Shown piece after piece: positions 43,863 to 54,050 of a stretch of 64,000 nucleotides of DNA (the stretch's first letter is position 1; each line of letters begins with the position of its first letter). This DNA comes from Halomonas cupida (GTDB lineage: Bacteria; Pseudomonadota; Gammaproteobacteria; Pseudomonadales; Halomonadaceae). Made by a program: the position numbers and the translations under genes. Below the pieces are notes generated by a model. That model ran no database searches. It was not told the DNA's origin and saw nothing but the letters and a program-made list of their open reading frames with translations. The stretch is taken from contig NZ_FRCA01000005.1 of assembly GCF_900142755.1 (NCBI RefSeq), positions 62,001-126,000 on the forward strand. Direction: 5' to 3'.

Positions 43863-44858
43863 CTATTCCTCCAGGTTGTCTGGAGTGTAACGGACTCCAT
43901 TGGCTGACTGGATGGTGCGAATCACCTGCCACTGATCCTTGTAGGTGATCGGGATGAACTTCTCGACGCCTTCGAATTCCTCTCCCAGGGCAGTACCGGC
44001 AAAGTCGAAGCTGAAGAAGGCCTCCTTGATACTCTCCACCAGTTGCGGATCGAGATCATGGGCATAGGTGTAGGACGTGGTGGGGAATGGCTCGGACTCG
44101 AAGATCATGCGCACGCTGTCCTCATCATACAGGTCGCGTGCCGCCATGCGCTCGACCACTTCCGATGCCACCGGAGCGGCATCATAGTCGCCAGCCACCA
44201 CCCCCAGCATCGACTGATCATGGCTACCGGAATACAGCACCTCATAGTCCTCATCCGGCACTACCCCCTCATCCGGGAACAGTGCACGGGGGGCCTGGTT
44301 ACCGGAGTTGGATGTCGGCGAGGTATGTGCCACACGCTTGCCCTTCAAGTCCGCCAGACTCTGGATATCGGAGTCCGCCTGGGTAAACACCTGCAGCGTA
44401 TAACCGAAACGCCCGTCATCGGACCCCATCAGAGCAAAGGGTACCGCCCCGGCGAGATTGACGGCAAAGGGGGTCGGCCCAGTCGAGAAGCCAGCAATGT
44501 GCAGGCGCCCACTACGCATTGCCTCCACCTGGGCGGAGTTGGACTGTACTGCGAAGAAGCGCACGTCCTTACCGGTCACTTCCTTGATATGGTCAATGAA
44601 TGGCTGCCAGATGTCGGCATAGATCGCCGGATCCTCCACCGGCGTGTAGGCAAAGATCAGGGTATCCGGGTTGACCAGCTCGGACTCGTCGGGCGGGTCA
44701 GCCACGAGATCGCCATCCTGGTCGCAGTACATTGGATCCAGGTCCCCGTGCGGGCAACTGGTGTCGTCCTGAGCCTGGGCGACGGGCATCGTCAGCCCGA
44801 AGGAAACCATTAGCGTGGCGAGCAGGAGACCTCTACCCTGCTGGAATGAATATCGCAT
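43863..44858 (-). CDS. phnD: Phosphonate-type ABC substrate-binding protein
   Basis: 331 aa from the ATG at 44858 (AGAGG six bases ahead). Signal peptide MRYSFQQGRGLLLATLMVSF...VAQA. The mature N-terminus has an unusual acidic insert with two cysteines and DQDGDLVAD, a calcium-loop-like string, before the PhnD core begins at TLIFAYTPVEDP. Core motifs: STGPTPFAVNLAGAVPFA, HTSPTSNSGNQAPRALF, VVAGDYDAAPVASEV. No C-P lyase or phosphite dehydrogenase gene is in the window, so the exact substrate (phosphonate, phosphite) is open. Confidence 0.88.
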   Translation of the reverse strand: MRYSFQQGRGLLLATLMVSFGLTMPVAQAQDDTSCPHGDLDPMYCDQDGDLVADPPDESELVNPDTLIFAYTPVEDPAIYADIWQPFIDHIKEVTGKDVRFFAVQSNSAQVEAMRSGRLHIAGFSTGPTPFAVNLAGAVPFALMGSDDGRFGYTLQVFTQADSDIQSLADLKGKRVAHTSPTSNSGNQAPRALFPDEGVVPDEDYEVLYSGSHDQSMLGVVAGDYDAAPVASEVVERMAARDLYDEDSVRMIFESEPFPTTSYTYAHDLDPQLVESIKEAFFSFDFAGTALGEEFEGVEKFIPITYKDQWQVIRTIQSANGVRYTPDNLEE

Positions 44859-45064
44859 GGCATGCCTCTTTGGTGGTGTATTGTGTTTATTGTCCTGGAG
44901 CCCAGATTCTTGAAATATCCGCTCTGAAAACATCCGCCAGCAACCTGCGTTCTGCACTCCGGTCCTTTCCCCCAGGGTAGGCCGGAAGTTCGAAGGTGAA
45001 AACACTCCGGTGCTCCGATGTGCGAATTCGAGCGCTCCCTGTCTTCAATCTAGAATGTGACCCC

Positions 45065-45664
45065 ATGAAGTCAAACTCTACCGTCCCCGAACTCCATCAG
45101 CTGCGCAATCATTACCTGGTAATGCGTCATGGTCACAGCCAGGCCAACGCCATGGGTCTGGTGGTGTCCTCTCCCGAACATGGCTTGAGCGGCTACGGGC
45201 TATCGGCCAAGGGTGAGGAACAAATGAGTCGACGCCTGGCGGAATGGCATCTGGCAGCTCCACAGCAGATTCTGTACTCGGATTTTCTACGCACCACCGA
45301 GACCGCCCAGCGCGTTGCCGACCATTTCAACGTGCCCCTGAACCCCGACGCTCGCCTGCGTGAACGCTTCTTCGGCGAGTACGACCTGCACCCCGATCAT
45401 GTCTATCACGATGTCTGGGACATGGATGCCAGAGATCCGTCTCAACCATTGAAACAAGTCGAGAGCGTTCACCAGGTTGCCGAGCGTCTCTGCGCGCTGA
45501 TTGCTGAGCTTGAACAACGGTATAACGACACCACCCTGCTACTCGTCAGTCATGGTGATCCGCTACAGATCCTGCTGACCACGGCGGCAGGGCGCCCGCT
45601 CAATGAACATCGTGAAATCTCTCCATTGGCCCCTGCCGACGTACGACCGCTGATCGCCCGCTAA
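45065..45664 (+). CDS. Histidine phosphatase (phosphoglycerate-mutase-like)
   Basis: 199 aa from the ATG at 45065. The catalytic motif MRHGHSQAN sits near residue 20; LSAKGEEQMSRRL, SDFLRTTETAQ (second active-site region), RERFFGEYDLH and the second His in LVSHGDPLQILL complete the 2-His phosphatase fold. Cytosolic. Substrate unknown. It is divergent from phnD with a 206-base gap; a link to phosphonate metabolism is possible but unproven. Confidence 0.88.
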   Translation: MKSNSTVPELHQLRNHYLVMRHGHSQANAMGLVVSSPEHGLSGYGLSAKGEEQMSRRLAEWHLAAPQQILYSDFLRTTETAQRVADHFNVPLNPDARLRERFFGEYDLHPDHVYHDVWDMDARDPSQPLKQVESVHQVAERLCALIAELEQRYNDTTLLLVSHGDPLQILLTTAAGRPLNEHREISPLAPADVRPLIAR

Positions 45665-45829
45665 ACGACCACAGTTCTGATGCGCGGCGTCGTCAGCGCA
45701 TGACAGACAGAGATATCTCGCAAGAGGCAGACAGCAAGAACAGAGGTGAGAAGAAAGAAGAGAGATGCAGAACATCCTGTCACAATGGGCAGGCTATAGC
45801 GGTTACAGGAACGTAAAGGCGCGTGTGGA

Positions 45830-45944
45830 CAAGCCAGTGGACATTGCCTGGGAATTGCTGTGGATAACATGTGCAAGTCCTGAGGAAAAGCCCAGGCGGC
45901 CTGACATTGGCAGCCTACTGCACTAGCCAAGTGGCTGTGGATAG
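45830..45944. promoter_or_regulatory. Second cluster of DnaA-box-like sequences
   Basis: A perfect TGTGGATAA (45859-45867) is accompanied by TGTGGACAA, GTGGACATT and TGTGGATAG in the same orientation within about 110 bases, in the gap downstream of the phosphatase and overlapping the end of the orphan sensor gene. No gene was found in 45665-45922. Confidence 0.45.
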
Positions 45945-46669
45945 CTTTTCCCGGGCAAGTCATCCCGCCTCGTAATGGGCAATCGTGAACGCTCTCCAAG
46001 ACACGCCAGGGGAGCATAGACATCCTGTTGGACACGATGTCCGATCAACAGGATCAGCAGCAGCAGAACGGCCACCGATACATAGAGGGAGTAATCGAAA
46101 GGAGCGGCAGTGACGGAAGACGCCGCAAGGGCCTGTCGGCCACGCTGGGCAAACCAGTGCTCAACACGATCACCGAAGGCTGATTCCAGCTGAGCAATCT
46201 GCTGTTGTCCGGCATCCAGTGCGGAGAGCATTCCACGACTCAGATTCAGGATCTGCTGATCGAAGCCCACTTTCAGCAGCTCATGAAAGGGCTGTGCCAG
46301 GCTCTGTACACTCTCCGACTCGCCTTCCAGAGCGGCATTCCTGCTGAAGGCGTCAAAGGCAATGCGTGCATCCTTGACCAGTGCCGTGGTACGCCATAAC
46401 TCAGCCTCCGAGGCCGGCTGCTGCTGACCGACATGCTGCCGAACAACCTCATTCAATTCGATCTTCGCTCGCAGCACGTCGACATACGCCAGGTTGAGCA
46501 GGCGCGCCTGCTGCTCGACGGACCTGGGCAAGCGACCCACATCCGCGTGCTGCTGCCGTTGCAACTGCCATGCCATCGATCCAATCGCCAGGGTTGCCGC
46601 CATCAGGACCAGAAGACACCCGATGAAAGGCAACCACTGGATTCGATCGAACCGTCGAAGAATGGTCAC
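45923..46669 (-). CDS. Orphan chemoreceptor-like sensor lacking the signalling domain
   Basis: 248 aa with a GTG start, three bases after the fliE stop. Topology: membrane helix ~12-33, a ~155-residue periplasmic region of long helices (four-helix-bundle type as in chemoreceptors), a second helix ~195-213, then a short tail VYAPLACLGERSRLP that resembles the beginning of a HAMP domain before the frame ends. The cytoplasmic methyl-accepting domain is missing. It could be a truncated receptor or a bona fide small sensor. Called a CDS because the frame is intact and coupled to fliE. Confidence 0.65.
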   Translation of the reverse strand: MTILRRFDRIQWLPFIGCLLVLMAATLAIGSMAWQLQRQQHADVGRLPRSVEQQARLLNLAYVDVLRAKIELNEVVRQHVGQQQPASEAELWRTTALVKDARIAFDAFSRNAALEGESESVQSLAQPFHELLKVGFDQQILNLSRGMLSALDAGQQQIAQLESAFGDRVEHWFAQRGRQALAASSVTAAPFDYSLYVSVAVLLLLILLIGHRVQQDVYAPLACLGERSRLPITRRDDLPGKSYPQPLG

Positions 46670-46672
46670 TCG

Positions 46673-47011
46673 TCAGACCTGCATGTTCATCACTTCGCGA
46701 TAGGCTCCCACAAGCCGATCACGCACCTGCTGGCCCATCTGAAAGGCAAGGCTGGCCTTCTGCATATCGACCATGACGTCATTGAGTTCGACGCCCGGCA
46801 CCCCCGACTGGAATGCCATTGCTCCGGCATCCGCCTCATGCTTGAGCTGATTGATGCGCTGAATTGACGACTTGAGCGCATCGGCAAATCCACCGCCCCC
46901 ATCTGCCACGAGTGCGGCTTCATCAAGCGGTCTGGCCACGGGCGTGGCACCAGCCTGTTGAGTGAGAGAGGTCATCTGGGCGAGAGCAGACTGCATTGCC
47001 GGGGTAGCCAT
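46673..47011 (-). CDS. fliE: Flagellar basal-body protein FliE
   Basis: 112 aa, normal length. It joins the MS ring to the rod. The conserved C-terminal half reads GVELNDVMVDMQKASLAFQMGQQVRDRLVGAYREVMNMQV. It is transcribed away from fliF; the 236-base gap between them must hold both promoters. Two GG-N10-GC strings (TGGCAAAAG...GGGCT near 47087 and TGGCAGGGGCTGCGCA near 47118) are weak sigma-54 candidates for fliF. Confidence 0.93.
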   Translation of the reverse strand: MATPAMQSALAQMTSLTQQAGATPVARPLDEAALVADGGGGFADALKSSIQRINQLKHEADAGAMAFQSGVPGVELNDVMVDMQKASLAFQMGQQVRDRLVGAYREVMNMQV

Positions 47012-47247
47012 GAAAAGGTCCTGGAAGATAGGGAATTGTCGCCAAGACTAGCAAGGGGGACCATGACGCCATTGGCGTAATTGACTGGCAAAAGAAGGGC
47101 TATTCGAACCTTTAGCCTGGCAGGGGCTGCGCATAATGGCTGTCATCGCGGAACCGTGTCACCAGCGTACCAATCAAGTTGCGAGCTGCCATTCATGTCA
47201 CTGCACGACCACAAGACCCACAGGGCCAACACCGTCAGGAGCCACTC

Positions 47248-48954
47248 ATGAGTGCAGCAGCCTCCGACGACGCAAAGCACACCGGCAGCTCCCCCCTGGC
47301 CGATCTCGCCACACGCCTGCGTGGCAAGCCGATCATTGCTGTGATCATCGCCGCCGCAGCCTGTATCGCCATGATCATCGCCCTGCTGCTGTGGGCCTCT
47401 CGTCCGCAATACCGCGTCCTGTTCAGCAACCTCAGTGAAGCCGATGGCGGAGCCATCATCACCGAGCTGGACAGCCGCGGCATCCCCTACCGTTTCGCCT
47501 CCGGGGGCAACACGCTACTGGTGCCCGGCGACCAGGTACCGGTGCTGCGTCTGCAACTGGCTGAAAAGGGCCTGCCCCACGCCGGCAACGTCGGGCTGGA
47601 ACTGATGGATCACCAGGAATTCGGTATCAGCCAGTTTGCCGAGCAGATCAACTACCAGCGTGGCCTCGAAGGCGAACTGGCACGCTCCATCACTTCATTG
47701 GGGCCGGTGGCCAGTGCCCGCGTGCACCTCGCTCTGTCCCGTGACTCGGTGTTCGTGCGCAAGCGTGAGCCCGCCAAGGCATCGGTGATGCTGTCCCTCG
47801 AGCCGGGCCGACAGTTGAGCGATGGCCAGATCGCCGCCATCGTTCACCTGGTATCCTCAAGCGTTCCGGACCTGGCCAACGAGGGCGTCACCGTCGTCGA
47901 CCAGTCCGGGCGCCTGCTGTCATCCCCCACCACCCATGGCATGGGCCTGGATGGCACACAACTGGATTATGTCAGCCAGCTGGAGCAGACCTACCAGCAG
48001 CGCATCGAGGACATTCTCACACCGATTCTCGGACCCGGTAACGTCAAGGCTCAGGTCACCGCTCAGATCGACTTCTCCCGGCGTGAGGAAACCTCCGAAC
48101 AGTACTCGCCCAACCAGCCACCCAATGAAGCCACCGTGCGCAGTCGTCAGAGCAGCCTCGACTACAACGGTCAAGGCAACCTCGCCAGCGGTATCCCCGG
48201 TGCCCTCAGCAATACTCCTCCGGGAACCGCTCCATCACCGATCGACAATGGCACAGCAGGCGCCAATGACGAGGCCACCAGCGAGGAATCAGCCAACGGT
48301 CGCATGCGGCGCGATGATGTCATCAACTACGAGGTCGATCGTCTGGTCTCCCACGTGCAGCACCAGCGCGGCCAGATCCAGCGACTGTCGGCAGCCGTGG
48401 TGGTCAACTACCAGCAGGTCACCAACGATAATGGCGTCACCGAGCCGCAACCACTGGCCTCCGAGCAACTGACCCAGATCGAAGGTCTGGTCCACCAGGC
48501 CATGGGGTTCTCCGAGGAGCGTGGCGATGCGCTGACCGTGGTCAACAGTCCGTTCAGTCAGCCCGAGGGGCCTGCCGATCTGGCCTGGTGGCGTGATCCC
48601 GGCATCCAGCAACTGGCACTGAGTAGCGGTCGGTACCTACTGGTGGGCCTCGCTATTCTGCTGCTCTACCTGTTGGTCCTGAGACCGGTGATTCGCCGCT
48701 ATACCGAAAGCCCGGTGATGCCGACGGCAGCGGCTGGCTTCCATGCCACGGTCGGCGAGGATGATCAGGCGGCGGAAAACGATAGCGAGTCAATCGACGG
48801 CAGCGACGACACCCCGACCTATGCGCGTGAAGCGAAGCGCCAGCGCAAGGCCACGACCTATGAACAGCACCTCAATGATCTGCGCGAGATGGCCCAGGAA
48901 GATCCGCGCATGATTGCCATGATTGTCCGCGGCTGGATAAACGACAATGACTAG
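47248..48954 (+). CDS. fliF: Flagellar MS-ring protein FliF
   Basis: 568 aa from the ATG at 47248, with AGGAG six bases upstream. Membrane helix ~30-50 (PIIAVIIAAAACIAMIIALLLW), periplasmic ring-building region (YRVLFSNLSEADGGAIITELD, LMDHQEFGISQFAEQINYQRGLEGELARSI), a Ser/Asn-rich disordered stretch around 300-370, second membrane helix ~470-495, and the FliG-binding tail. Overlaps fliG by 8 bases. Confidence 0.96.
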   Translation: MSAAASDDAKHTGSSPLADLATRLRGKPIIAVIIAAAACIAMIIALLLWASRPQYRVLFSNLSEADGGAIITELDSRGIPYRFASGGNTLLVPGDQVPVLRLQLAEKGLPHAGNVGLELMDHQEFGISQFAEQINYQRGLEGELARSITSLGPVASARVHLALSRDSVFVRKREPAKASVMLSLEPGRQLSDGQIAAIVHLVSSSVPDLANEGVTVVDQSGRLLSSPTTHGMGLDGTQLDYVSQLEQTYQQRIEDILTPILGPGNVKAQVTAQIDFSRREETSEQYSPNQPPNEATVRSRQSSLDYNGQGNLASGIPGALSNTPPGTAPSPIDNGTAGANDEATSEESANGRMRRDDVINYEVDRLVSHVQHQRGQIQRLSAAVVVNYQQVTNDNGVTEPQPLASEQLTQIEGLVHQAMGFSEERGDALTVVNSPFSQPEGPADLAWWRDPGIQQLALSSGRYLLVGLAILLLYLLVLRPVIRRYTESPVMPTAAAGFHATVGEDDQAAENDSESIDGSDDTPTYAREAKRQRKATTYEQHLNDLREMAQEDPRMIAMIVRGWINDND

Positions 48955-49951
48955 CACCGAGAGTCCCAACGGTATTCGTCGCAGCGCTGTGCTGCTCCTC
49001 GCCCTTGATGAGGACAGCGCTGCAGAGGTCTTCAAGTTCCTCAACGCCAAGGAAATCCAGCTGTTATCTCGCGAGATGGCACAGTTGGGGCAGATCTCCC
49101 ATGATGAGATGCGCCGCGTACTGCATGACTTCCACAGCGAGACCGAGGAATACGTCGGCCTCAACATGAACTCCAGCGAGCATATTCGCTCTGTGCTGAC
49201 CAAGGCGCTGGGCAGTGAGCGCGCCTCCAGCCTGATCGAGGATGTGCTGGAATCGACCGGCACCAGCAGTGGCATCGACGCGCTCAATCTGATGGAGCCT
49301 TCGATGGTGGCCGAACTGATCCGCGACGAGCACCCACAGATCATTGCCACTGTGCTGGTTCACCTCGAGCGAGCCCAGGCCGCCGATGTGCTCGAACAGT
49401 TTGAGGACAAGCTACGCAACGACGTGGTATTGCGCATCGCCACCTTCAGTGGTGTCCAGCCCGCCGCACTGCAGGAGCTCACCGAAGTGCTCAGCAGTAT
49501 GCTCGACGGTCAGAATCTCAAGCGCAGCAAGATGGGCGGTGTGCGCACCGCGGCGGAAATTCTCAACCTGATGAACTCCACCCAGGAAGAAGCTGCGATC
49601 GACACCGTGCGCACACACAGCGAAGACCTCGCCCAGCGCATCATCGACGAGATGTTCCTGTTCGAGAACCTCGTCGACCTCGACGACCGCAGCATTCAAC
49701 TGCTGCTCAAGGAAATCGACACCAACAGTCTGGTGGTCGCGCTCAAGGGCGCACCGGAGACTCTCAAGGCCCGCTTCCTGCTCAACATGTCGCAGCGCGC
49801 CGCCGATCTGCTGCAGGAAGATATGGAGGCTCGGGGTCCCATGCGCGTCTCCCATGTCGAAGCCGAGCAGAAGGCCATCCTGCAGATCGTTCGGCGCATG
49901 GCCGACAACGGCGAGATCGTATTGAGTGGCGGAGAGGAAGCCTATGTCTAG
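48947..49951 (+). CDS. fliG: Flagellar motor switch protein FliG
   Basis: 334 aa, standard length. Torque-generating switch protein on the cytoplasmic face of FliF. EHPQIIATVLVHLERAQAADVLEQF is the middle-domain signature; the C-terminal domain carries the charged residues MFLFENLVDLDDRSIQLLLKEID that contact the stator. Confidence 0.96.
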   Translation: MTSTESPNGIRRSAVLLLALDEDSAAEVFKFLNAKEIQLLSREMAQLGQISHDEMRRVLHDFHSETEEYVGLNMNSSEHIRSVLTKALGSERASSLIEDVLESTGTSSGIDALNLMEPSMVAELIRDEHPQIIATVLVHLERAQAADVLEQFEDKLRNDVVLRIATFSGVQPAALQELTEVLSSMLDGQNLKRSKMGGVRTAAEILNLMNSTQEEAAIDTVRTHSEDLAQRIIDEMFLFENLVDLDDRSIQLLLKEIDTNSLVVALKGAPETLKARFLLNMSQRAADLLQEDMEARGPMRVSHVEAEQKAILQIVRRMADNGEIVLSGGEEAYV

Positions 49952-50020
49952 CCGTCGGAATGTCTCCGGGCCAGAAGCGTCTGATATCGCCGGGCCCATC
50001 GCCTACGGGGGTTGCCGGCC

Positions 50021-50761
50021 ATGAGCCATCAGGCATGGACATCGGGCAGCACCAGCTGGCGTCGCTGGCGAATGGACAAGCTGCCTCGTGACGACGCCTC
50101 TCGTCAGCCACACGACAGGCCGGAGGCATCCCGCGAGCCGGACAGCGAAGAGCTGGCCCGTCAGTTCGAGGACGAGTGTCGCGAGGCCATGGAAGCTGGC
50201 CATCGCGAAGGATTCACGGATGGCCACGCGGAGGGGCTGGCCGCCGGTCTCGAACAGGGGCTCGCCGAAGGCCGTGCTCAGGCCGAGGCCGAGATCGCCG
50301 CCGCCATCGAGCGTCAGGTAGCCGAAGCTCTGGCTCCCGTACAGCAGTTGGTCGAGCAGTTTCAGGCTGCCCTTGCACAGCTGGATGACAGCGTGATCGA
50401 GAACCTCTCGGAACTCGCCCTGGCTACCGGCCGGCAGTTGGCCGGAGATGCGCTCAAGGCCCGTCCACGTCAAGTGGTCGAATTGGTTCGCGAGTTGCTG
50501 CAGACCGATCCTCCTCTAGTCGGTCGGCAGCGCCTCTGGCTACATCCGCTGGATCGCAGGCTGGTCGAGACCCATCTGGGTGAATCACTTGCCGCAGCAG
50601 GCTGGAGCCTGCGTGATGACGAAAGCCAACAACGTGGCGGCTGCCGCCTGATTGGTGAACATGGCGAGCTGGATGCCACCTGGCAGGGGCGCTGGGAAGC
50701 CGCCCGAGGCCAGATCCGCCGCCGCGCCCCCCGACAGCCTGACCGGGATGACGGCGAATGA
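50021..50761 (+). CDS. fliH: Flagellar export ATPase regulator FliH
   Basis: 246 aa from ATG 50021; an in-frame TTG at 50012 is a weaker alternative. Gly-rich helix repeats [32 protein letters not shown] (AxxxG/GxxxG) are characteristic of FliH, followed by the FliI-binding C-terminal domain. Its stop overlaps the fliI start (ATGA). It is 69 bases after fliG. Confidence 0.93.
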   Translation: MSHQAWTSGSTSWRRWRMDKLPRDDASRQPHDRPEASREPDSEELARQFEDECREAMEAGHREGFTDGHAEGLAAGLEQGLAEGRAQAEAEIAAAIERQVAEALAPVQQLVEQFQAALAQLDDSVIENLSELALATGRQLAGDALKARPRQVVELVRELLQTDPPLVGRQRLWLHPLDRRLVETHLGESLAAAGWSLRDDESQQRGGCRLIGEHGELDATWQGRWEAARGQIRRRAPRQPDRDDGE

Positions 50762-52140
50762 GCAGCGCCGCAGAGCATCAGCTGCGCTGGCAGCAGGCGC
50801 TGAAGTCCGTCGCCTCGCGTATCGACAGACTGCCACCAGTGAGCTCAAGCGGTCGCGTGGTGCGCGCCACCGGCATGATCATCGAGGCCGTTGGCCTGCG
50901 GGTGGCGCTGGGCGACAGCTGTCGCATCGAGCTATCCACTGACCAGCCCGGCAAGATGGCCTATGCCGACGCTGAAGTCGTCGGCTTTTCCGGTGATCGC
51001 CTGTTCCTGATGCCACTGGCCGAGATCCATGGTCTGATGCCCGGCGCCCGGGTGCTTCCGATGGGTCATGGGGACACCGGCAGTGCGCGACGCTTTCCAT
51101 TGGGCGAGCAGCTTCTGGGAAGGGTTGTCGATGGCACCGGCGCGCCCCTCGATGGGCTCGGCGATCTGGATGACGCTCCCCGTGCTCCTCTGGCCACGCC
51201 TCCCCTGAATCCACTGTCCCGAGCCCCCATCAGTGAGCAGATCGATGTCGGCATTCGCGCCATCAATGCGCTACTGAGTGTCGGCCGTGGTCAGCGCATG
51301 GGGCTGTTCGCCGGCTCCGGCGTGGGCAAGTCGGTGCTGCTGGGTATGATGGCCCGCTATACCCAGGCCGATGTCATTGTTGTCGGCCTGATCGGCGAGC
51401 GTGGTCGTGAGGTCCAGGACTTCATCGACAATATCCTCGGTGCCGAGGGACGGCGGCGCTCGGTGGTGGTCGCCGCCCCTGCCGACACCTCCCCCCTGCA
51501 ACGTCTACAGGGTGCCGCCTATGCCACACGCCTGGCCGAGGGTTTTCGCGACGAAGGCCGTAATGTCCTGCTGATCATGGACTCGCTGACCCGCTATGCC
51601 ATGGCGCAGCGCGAGATAGCCCTGGCCATCGGCGAGCCTCCTGCCACCAAGGGCTATCCACCCTCGGTGTTTGCCAAACTTCCCGGGCTGGTCGAGCGCG
51701 CTGGCAATGCCGAGGTCGGTGGCGGCTCGATCACGGCCTTCTACACCGTTCTTACTGAGGGGGATGATCAGCAGGACCCGATCGCCGACTCGGCACGGGC
51801 CATCCTCGATGGCCATGTGGTGCTGTCTCGCACCCTGGCCGAAGCTGGCCACTATCCTGCCATCGATATCGAGGCATCGATCAGCCGCGTCATGACCCAT
51901 GTGGCCGACGACCGGCAGATCCGTCAGGCCCAGCGCTTCAAGAGCATGCTGTCGCGCTATCAGCGCAATCGCGATCTGATCAGTGTCGGCGCCTGGCAGC
52001 CCGGCAATGATCCACTGCTCGACGAGGCCGTGCGGCGTTACCCGGAACTCGAACACCTTCTGCAACAGCGCATCGATGAGAGCGCCTCCATCGAGCACTC
52101 ACGCGCGGCCCTTGATCAGCTCCTCGGAGGTACCGCGTGA
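50758..52140 (+). CDS. fliI: Flagellum-specific export ATPase FliI
   Basis: 460 aa F1-beta-like ATPase of the type III flagellar export apparatus. Walker [16 protein letters not shown], Walker B-like [19 protein letters not shown], and the family string [24 protein letters not shown]. It starts in a 4-base overlap with fliH and ends in a GTGA overlap with fliJ. Confidence 0.96.
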   Translation: MSSAAEHQLRWQQALKSVASRIDRLPPVSSSGRVVRATGMIIEAVGLRVALGDSCRIELSTDQPGKMAYADAEVVGFSGDRLFLMPLAEIHGLMPGARVLPMGHGDTGSARRFPLGEQLLGRVVDGTGAPLDGLGDLDDAPRAPLATPPLNPLSRAPISEQIDVGIRAINALLSVGRGQRMGLFAGSGVGKSVLLGMMARYTQADVIVVGLIGERGREVQDFIDNILGAEGRRRSVVVAAPADTSPLQRLQGAAYATRLAEGFRDEGRNVLLIMDSLTRYAMAQREIALAIGEPPATKGYPPSVFAKLPGLVERAGNAEVGGGSITAFYTVLTEGDDQQDPIADSARAILDGHVVLSRTLAEAGHYPAIDIEASISRVMTHVADDRQIRQAQRFKSMLSRYQRNRDLISVGAWQPGNDPLLDEAVRRYPELEHLLQQRIDESASIEHSRAALDQLLGGTA

Positions 52141-52595
52141 ACGCTTCCTCCCCCCTCGATACCTTGCTGAATCTCGCCCGGGAAGCCCGCGACCATGCCG
52201 GACAACATCTGGCCGGAAACCTCGGTGTCGAACAACAGGTGCGCCAGCAGCTCGAGTCGCTGGAAAGCTATCGCCAGGAGTACGCCAGCCGCCTGAGCGA
52301 GGCCATGCGTCAGGGAGTCGACCCCGCCACGCTGCACAACACTCAGCGTTTTCTGGCCTCACTGGACCAGGCGCTGGCCAACGCCCATCACGCCCTCGCC
52401 GAGCAGCGGCAGAAGGTTCAGCAGGCGCAGCGTCAATGGCAGCAGGAACAGCAACGTGTCTGCGCCTATGACACCCTGGCCGAGCGGCGCGCTGCGGTGG
52501 CCACGCGTCACGCGTCTCGACACGAGCAACGCACCACCGATGATCTGGTCAACAGCCGGCTGCAGCGCCAGAGAGCGCTGCCCGGCGCCGATTGA
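52137..52595 (+). CDS. fliJ: Flagellar export chaperone FliJ
   Basis: 152 aa coiled-coil protein with a GTG start overlapping the fliI stop. Almost entirely helical with Gln/Glu/Arg heptads (e.g. [20 protein letters not shown]). It escorts substrates and links FliI to the export gate. Identified mainly from position, length and coiled-coil character. Confidence 0.9.
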   Translation: MNASSPLDTLLNLAREARDHAGQHLAGNLGVEQQVRQQLESLESYRQEYASRLSEAMRQGVDPATLHNTQRFLASLDQALANAHHALAEQRQKVQQAQRQWQQEQQRVCAYDTLAERRAAVATRHASRHEQRTTDDLVNSRLQRQRALPGAD

Positions 52596-52610
52596 TTCAA
52601 GGAGACCGAG

Positions 52611-54050
52611 ATGGACATCTCTGTGCTGATCAACACCGCGCCTCCCGCCAACGCTGGGACAGCCGGCAATCGAACAAACGCCTCTGATACCGGCCGCGAT
52701 TTCGCCGAGCAACTGGCCGCAGCAGGCTCGGTGACCGACGACAGCACTGCCTCGTCGGAGCGGGTGCCGCCCACACCCAGCGGTCGGGATCGTCCACTGG
52801 ACAGCGACATCGCCACCGAGACTCCCGCTGACGGTGTGACCGAGGAAAGCCAGGCTCTCGCCGAGGCGCTACTGGTGCCCGTGCCCATCCACATCACCCA
52901 ACCACAGGTACCTGGTGGCGACACGGTGGGTCTCGGTACAGCGGGTTCCAATACGGAGGGTCTCGATGCCACGCCACACCCGTTGAGCGGTCAGTCGTTC
53001 GCGAATCAGCCTCTGGCGGTCCAGCAGCAGACCTGGCTGGCCAGGGTAGCAACGGATGCTGAAAACACCATCAAGGGTGTGCCTATCAACGACAGCCTCA
53101 ATATCGCTCGTCAGCGACTGCAGTTGATGGCCGATGCCAATGGCCGTTTTCAGGGCCCGCCGGCACTTGGCGAGGGCCCCCTCCAATTGCCCGGCATCCA
53201 GGCATCACAGCCGACTACCAGCCCGGAAGTCCTGGCCGCAGCTCTGGCCAGGATGTCACCGCCCAATGCTCACCAGACACTCGCTGCAACACCGCTGACC
53301 AACGGAAAACCGCCACTCAACCTGTCCCAGCGGACTTCGCCCGAGACACCCGACCACCCCGTCGGGACCGTGATCACCCAGACGGGCACCAGCCCGCTAT
53401 CCCATGTGCCGTCCACGTCGGTCGACCCAACCACCCAGACGCTGGCCAGCCAGCCGGTACCGGTGGACAGCAGTGGTGACAATTCCATCAGCACTTCCGT
53501 AGACATGGACAGTGACTTTTCTGCGACATCACTGGCCCAGTCAGGCCCTACAGCGCGCAACACAACCCCGATGGCGATGACCAGCGTAGCGTCGAGTATC
53601 AACACCCATATCGATAGCCCGGACTGGCCCCAGCAACTCGGCCATACCCTGACCCGCATCGGCATCTCCACCAACAGCCGTGATGGAGACCAGCGCATCG
53701 AGCTGCGCCTCCATCCGGCGGAGCTCGGGCCGCTATCGGTCAGCCTGCGCCTCGGCGAACATGGTGCTCAAGCACAGTTTGTCTCGGCACACCCGCATGT
53801 GCGTCAGGCCGTGGAGCAGGCATTACCGCAACTGCGTGAGATCCTCTCCGAACAGGGAATCCAGTTGGGCCAGACCTCCGTCAGCGACCAGGGACAGGCA
53901 CAACAGGGTGGCAGCGGCGAACGTCAAGGAAGCTCAGCGAGCCTGGCCGCCAGCGGTGGAGCAGGCGAAGTATCCATCGAAGGAAACGATCACCCGATCA
54001 CCCACACCGCTGCACTGAGCATCGATGGGCGGGTGGATTTGTATGCTTGA
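52611..54050 (+). CDS. fliK: Flagellar hook-length control protein FliK
   Basis: 479 aa. A long Ser/Thr/Pro/Gln-rich disordered N-terminal region acts as the molecular ruler, followed by the C-terminal switch domain RIELRLHPAELGPLSVSLRLGE (about residue 365 onward), the family signature. The tail is Gln/Gly/Ser-rich. Start at 52611 has AAGGAG eight bases ahead. It ends the fliFGHIJK unit. Confidence 0.93.
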   Translation: MDISVLINTAPPANAGTAGNRTNASDTGRDFAEQLAAAGSVTDDSTASSERVPPTPSGRDRPLDSDIATETPADGVTEESQALAEALLVPVPIHITQPQVPGGDTVGLGTAGSNTEGLDATPHPLSGQSFANQPLAVQQQTWLARVATDAENTIKGVPINDSLNIARQRLQLMADANGRFQGPPALGEGPLQLPGIQASQPTTSPEVLAAALARMSPPNAHQTLAATPLTNGKPPLNLSQRTSPETPDHPVGTVITQTGTSPLSHVPSTSVDPTTQTLASQPVPVDSSGDNSISTSVDMDSDFSATSLAQSGPTARNTTPMAMTSVASSINTHIDSPDWPQQLGHTLTRIGISTNSRDGDQRIELRLHPAELGPLSVSLRLGEHGAQAQFVSAHPHVRQAVEQALPQLREILSEQGIQLGQTSVSDQGQAQQGGSGERQGSSASLAASGGAGEVSIEGNDHPITHTAALSIDGRVDLYA

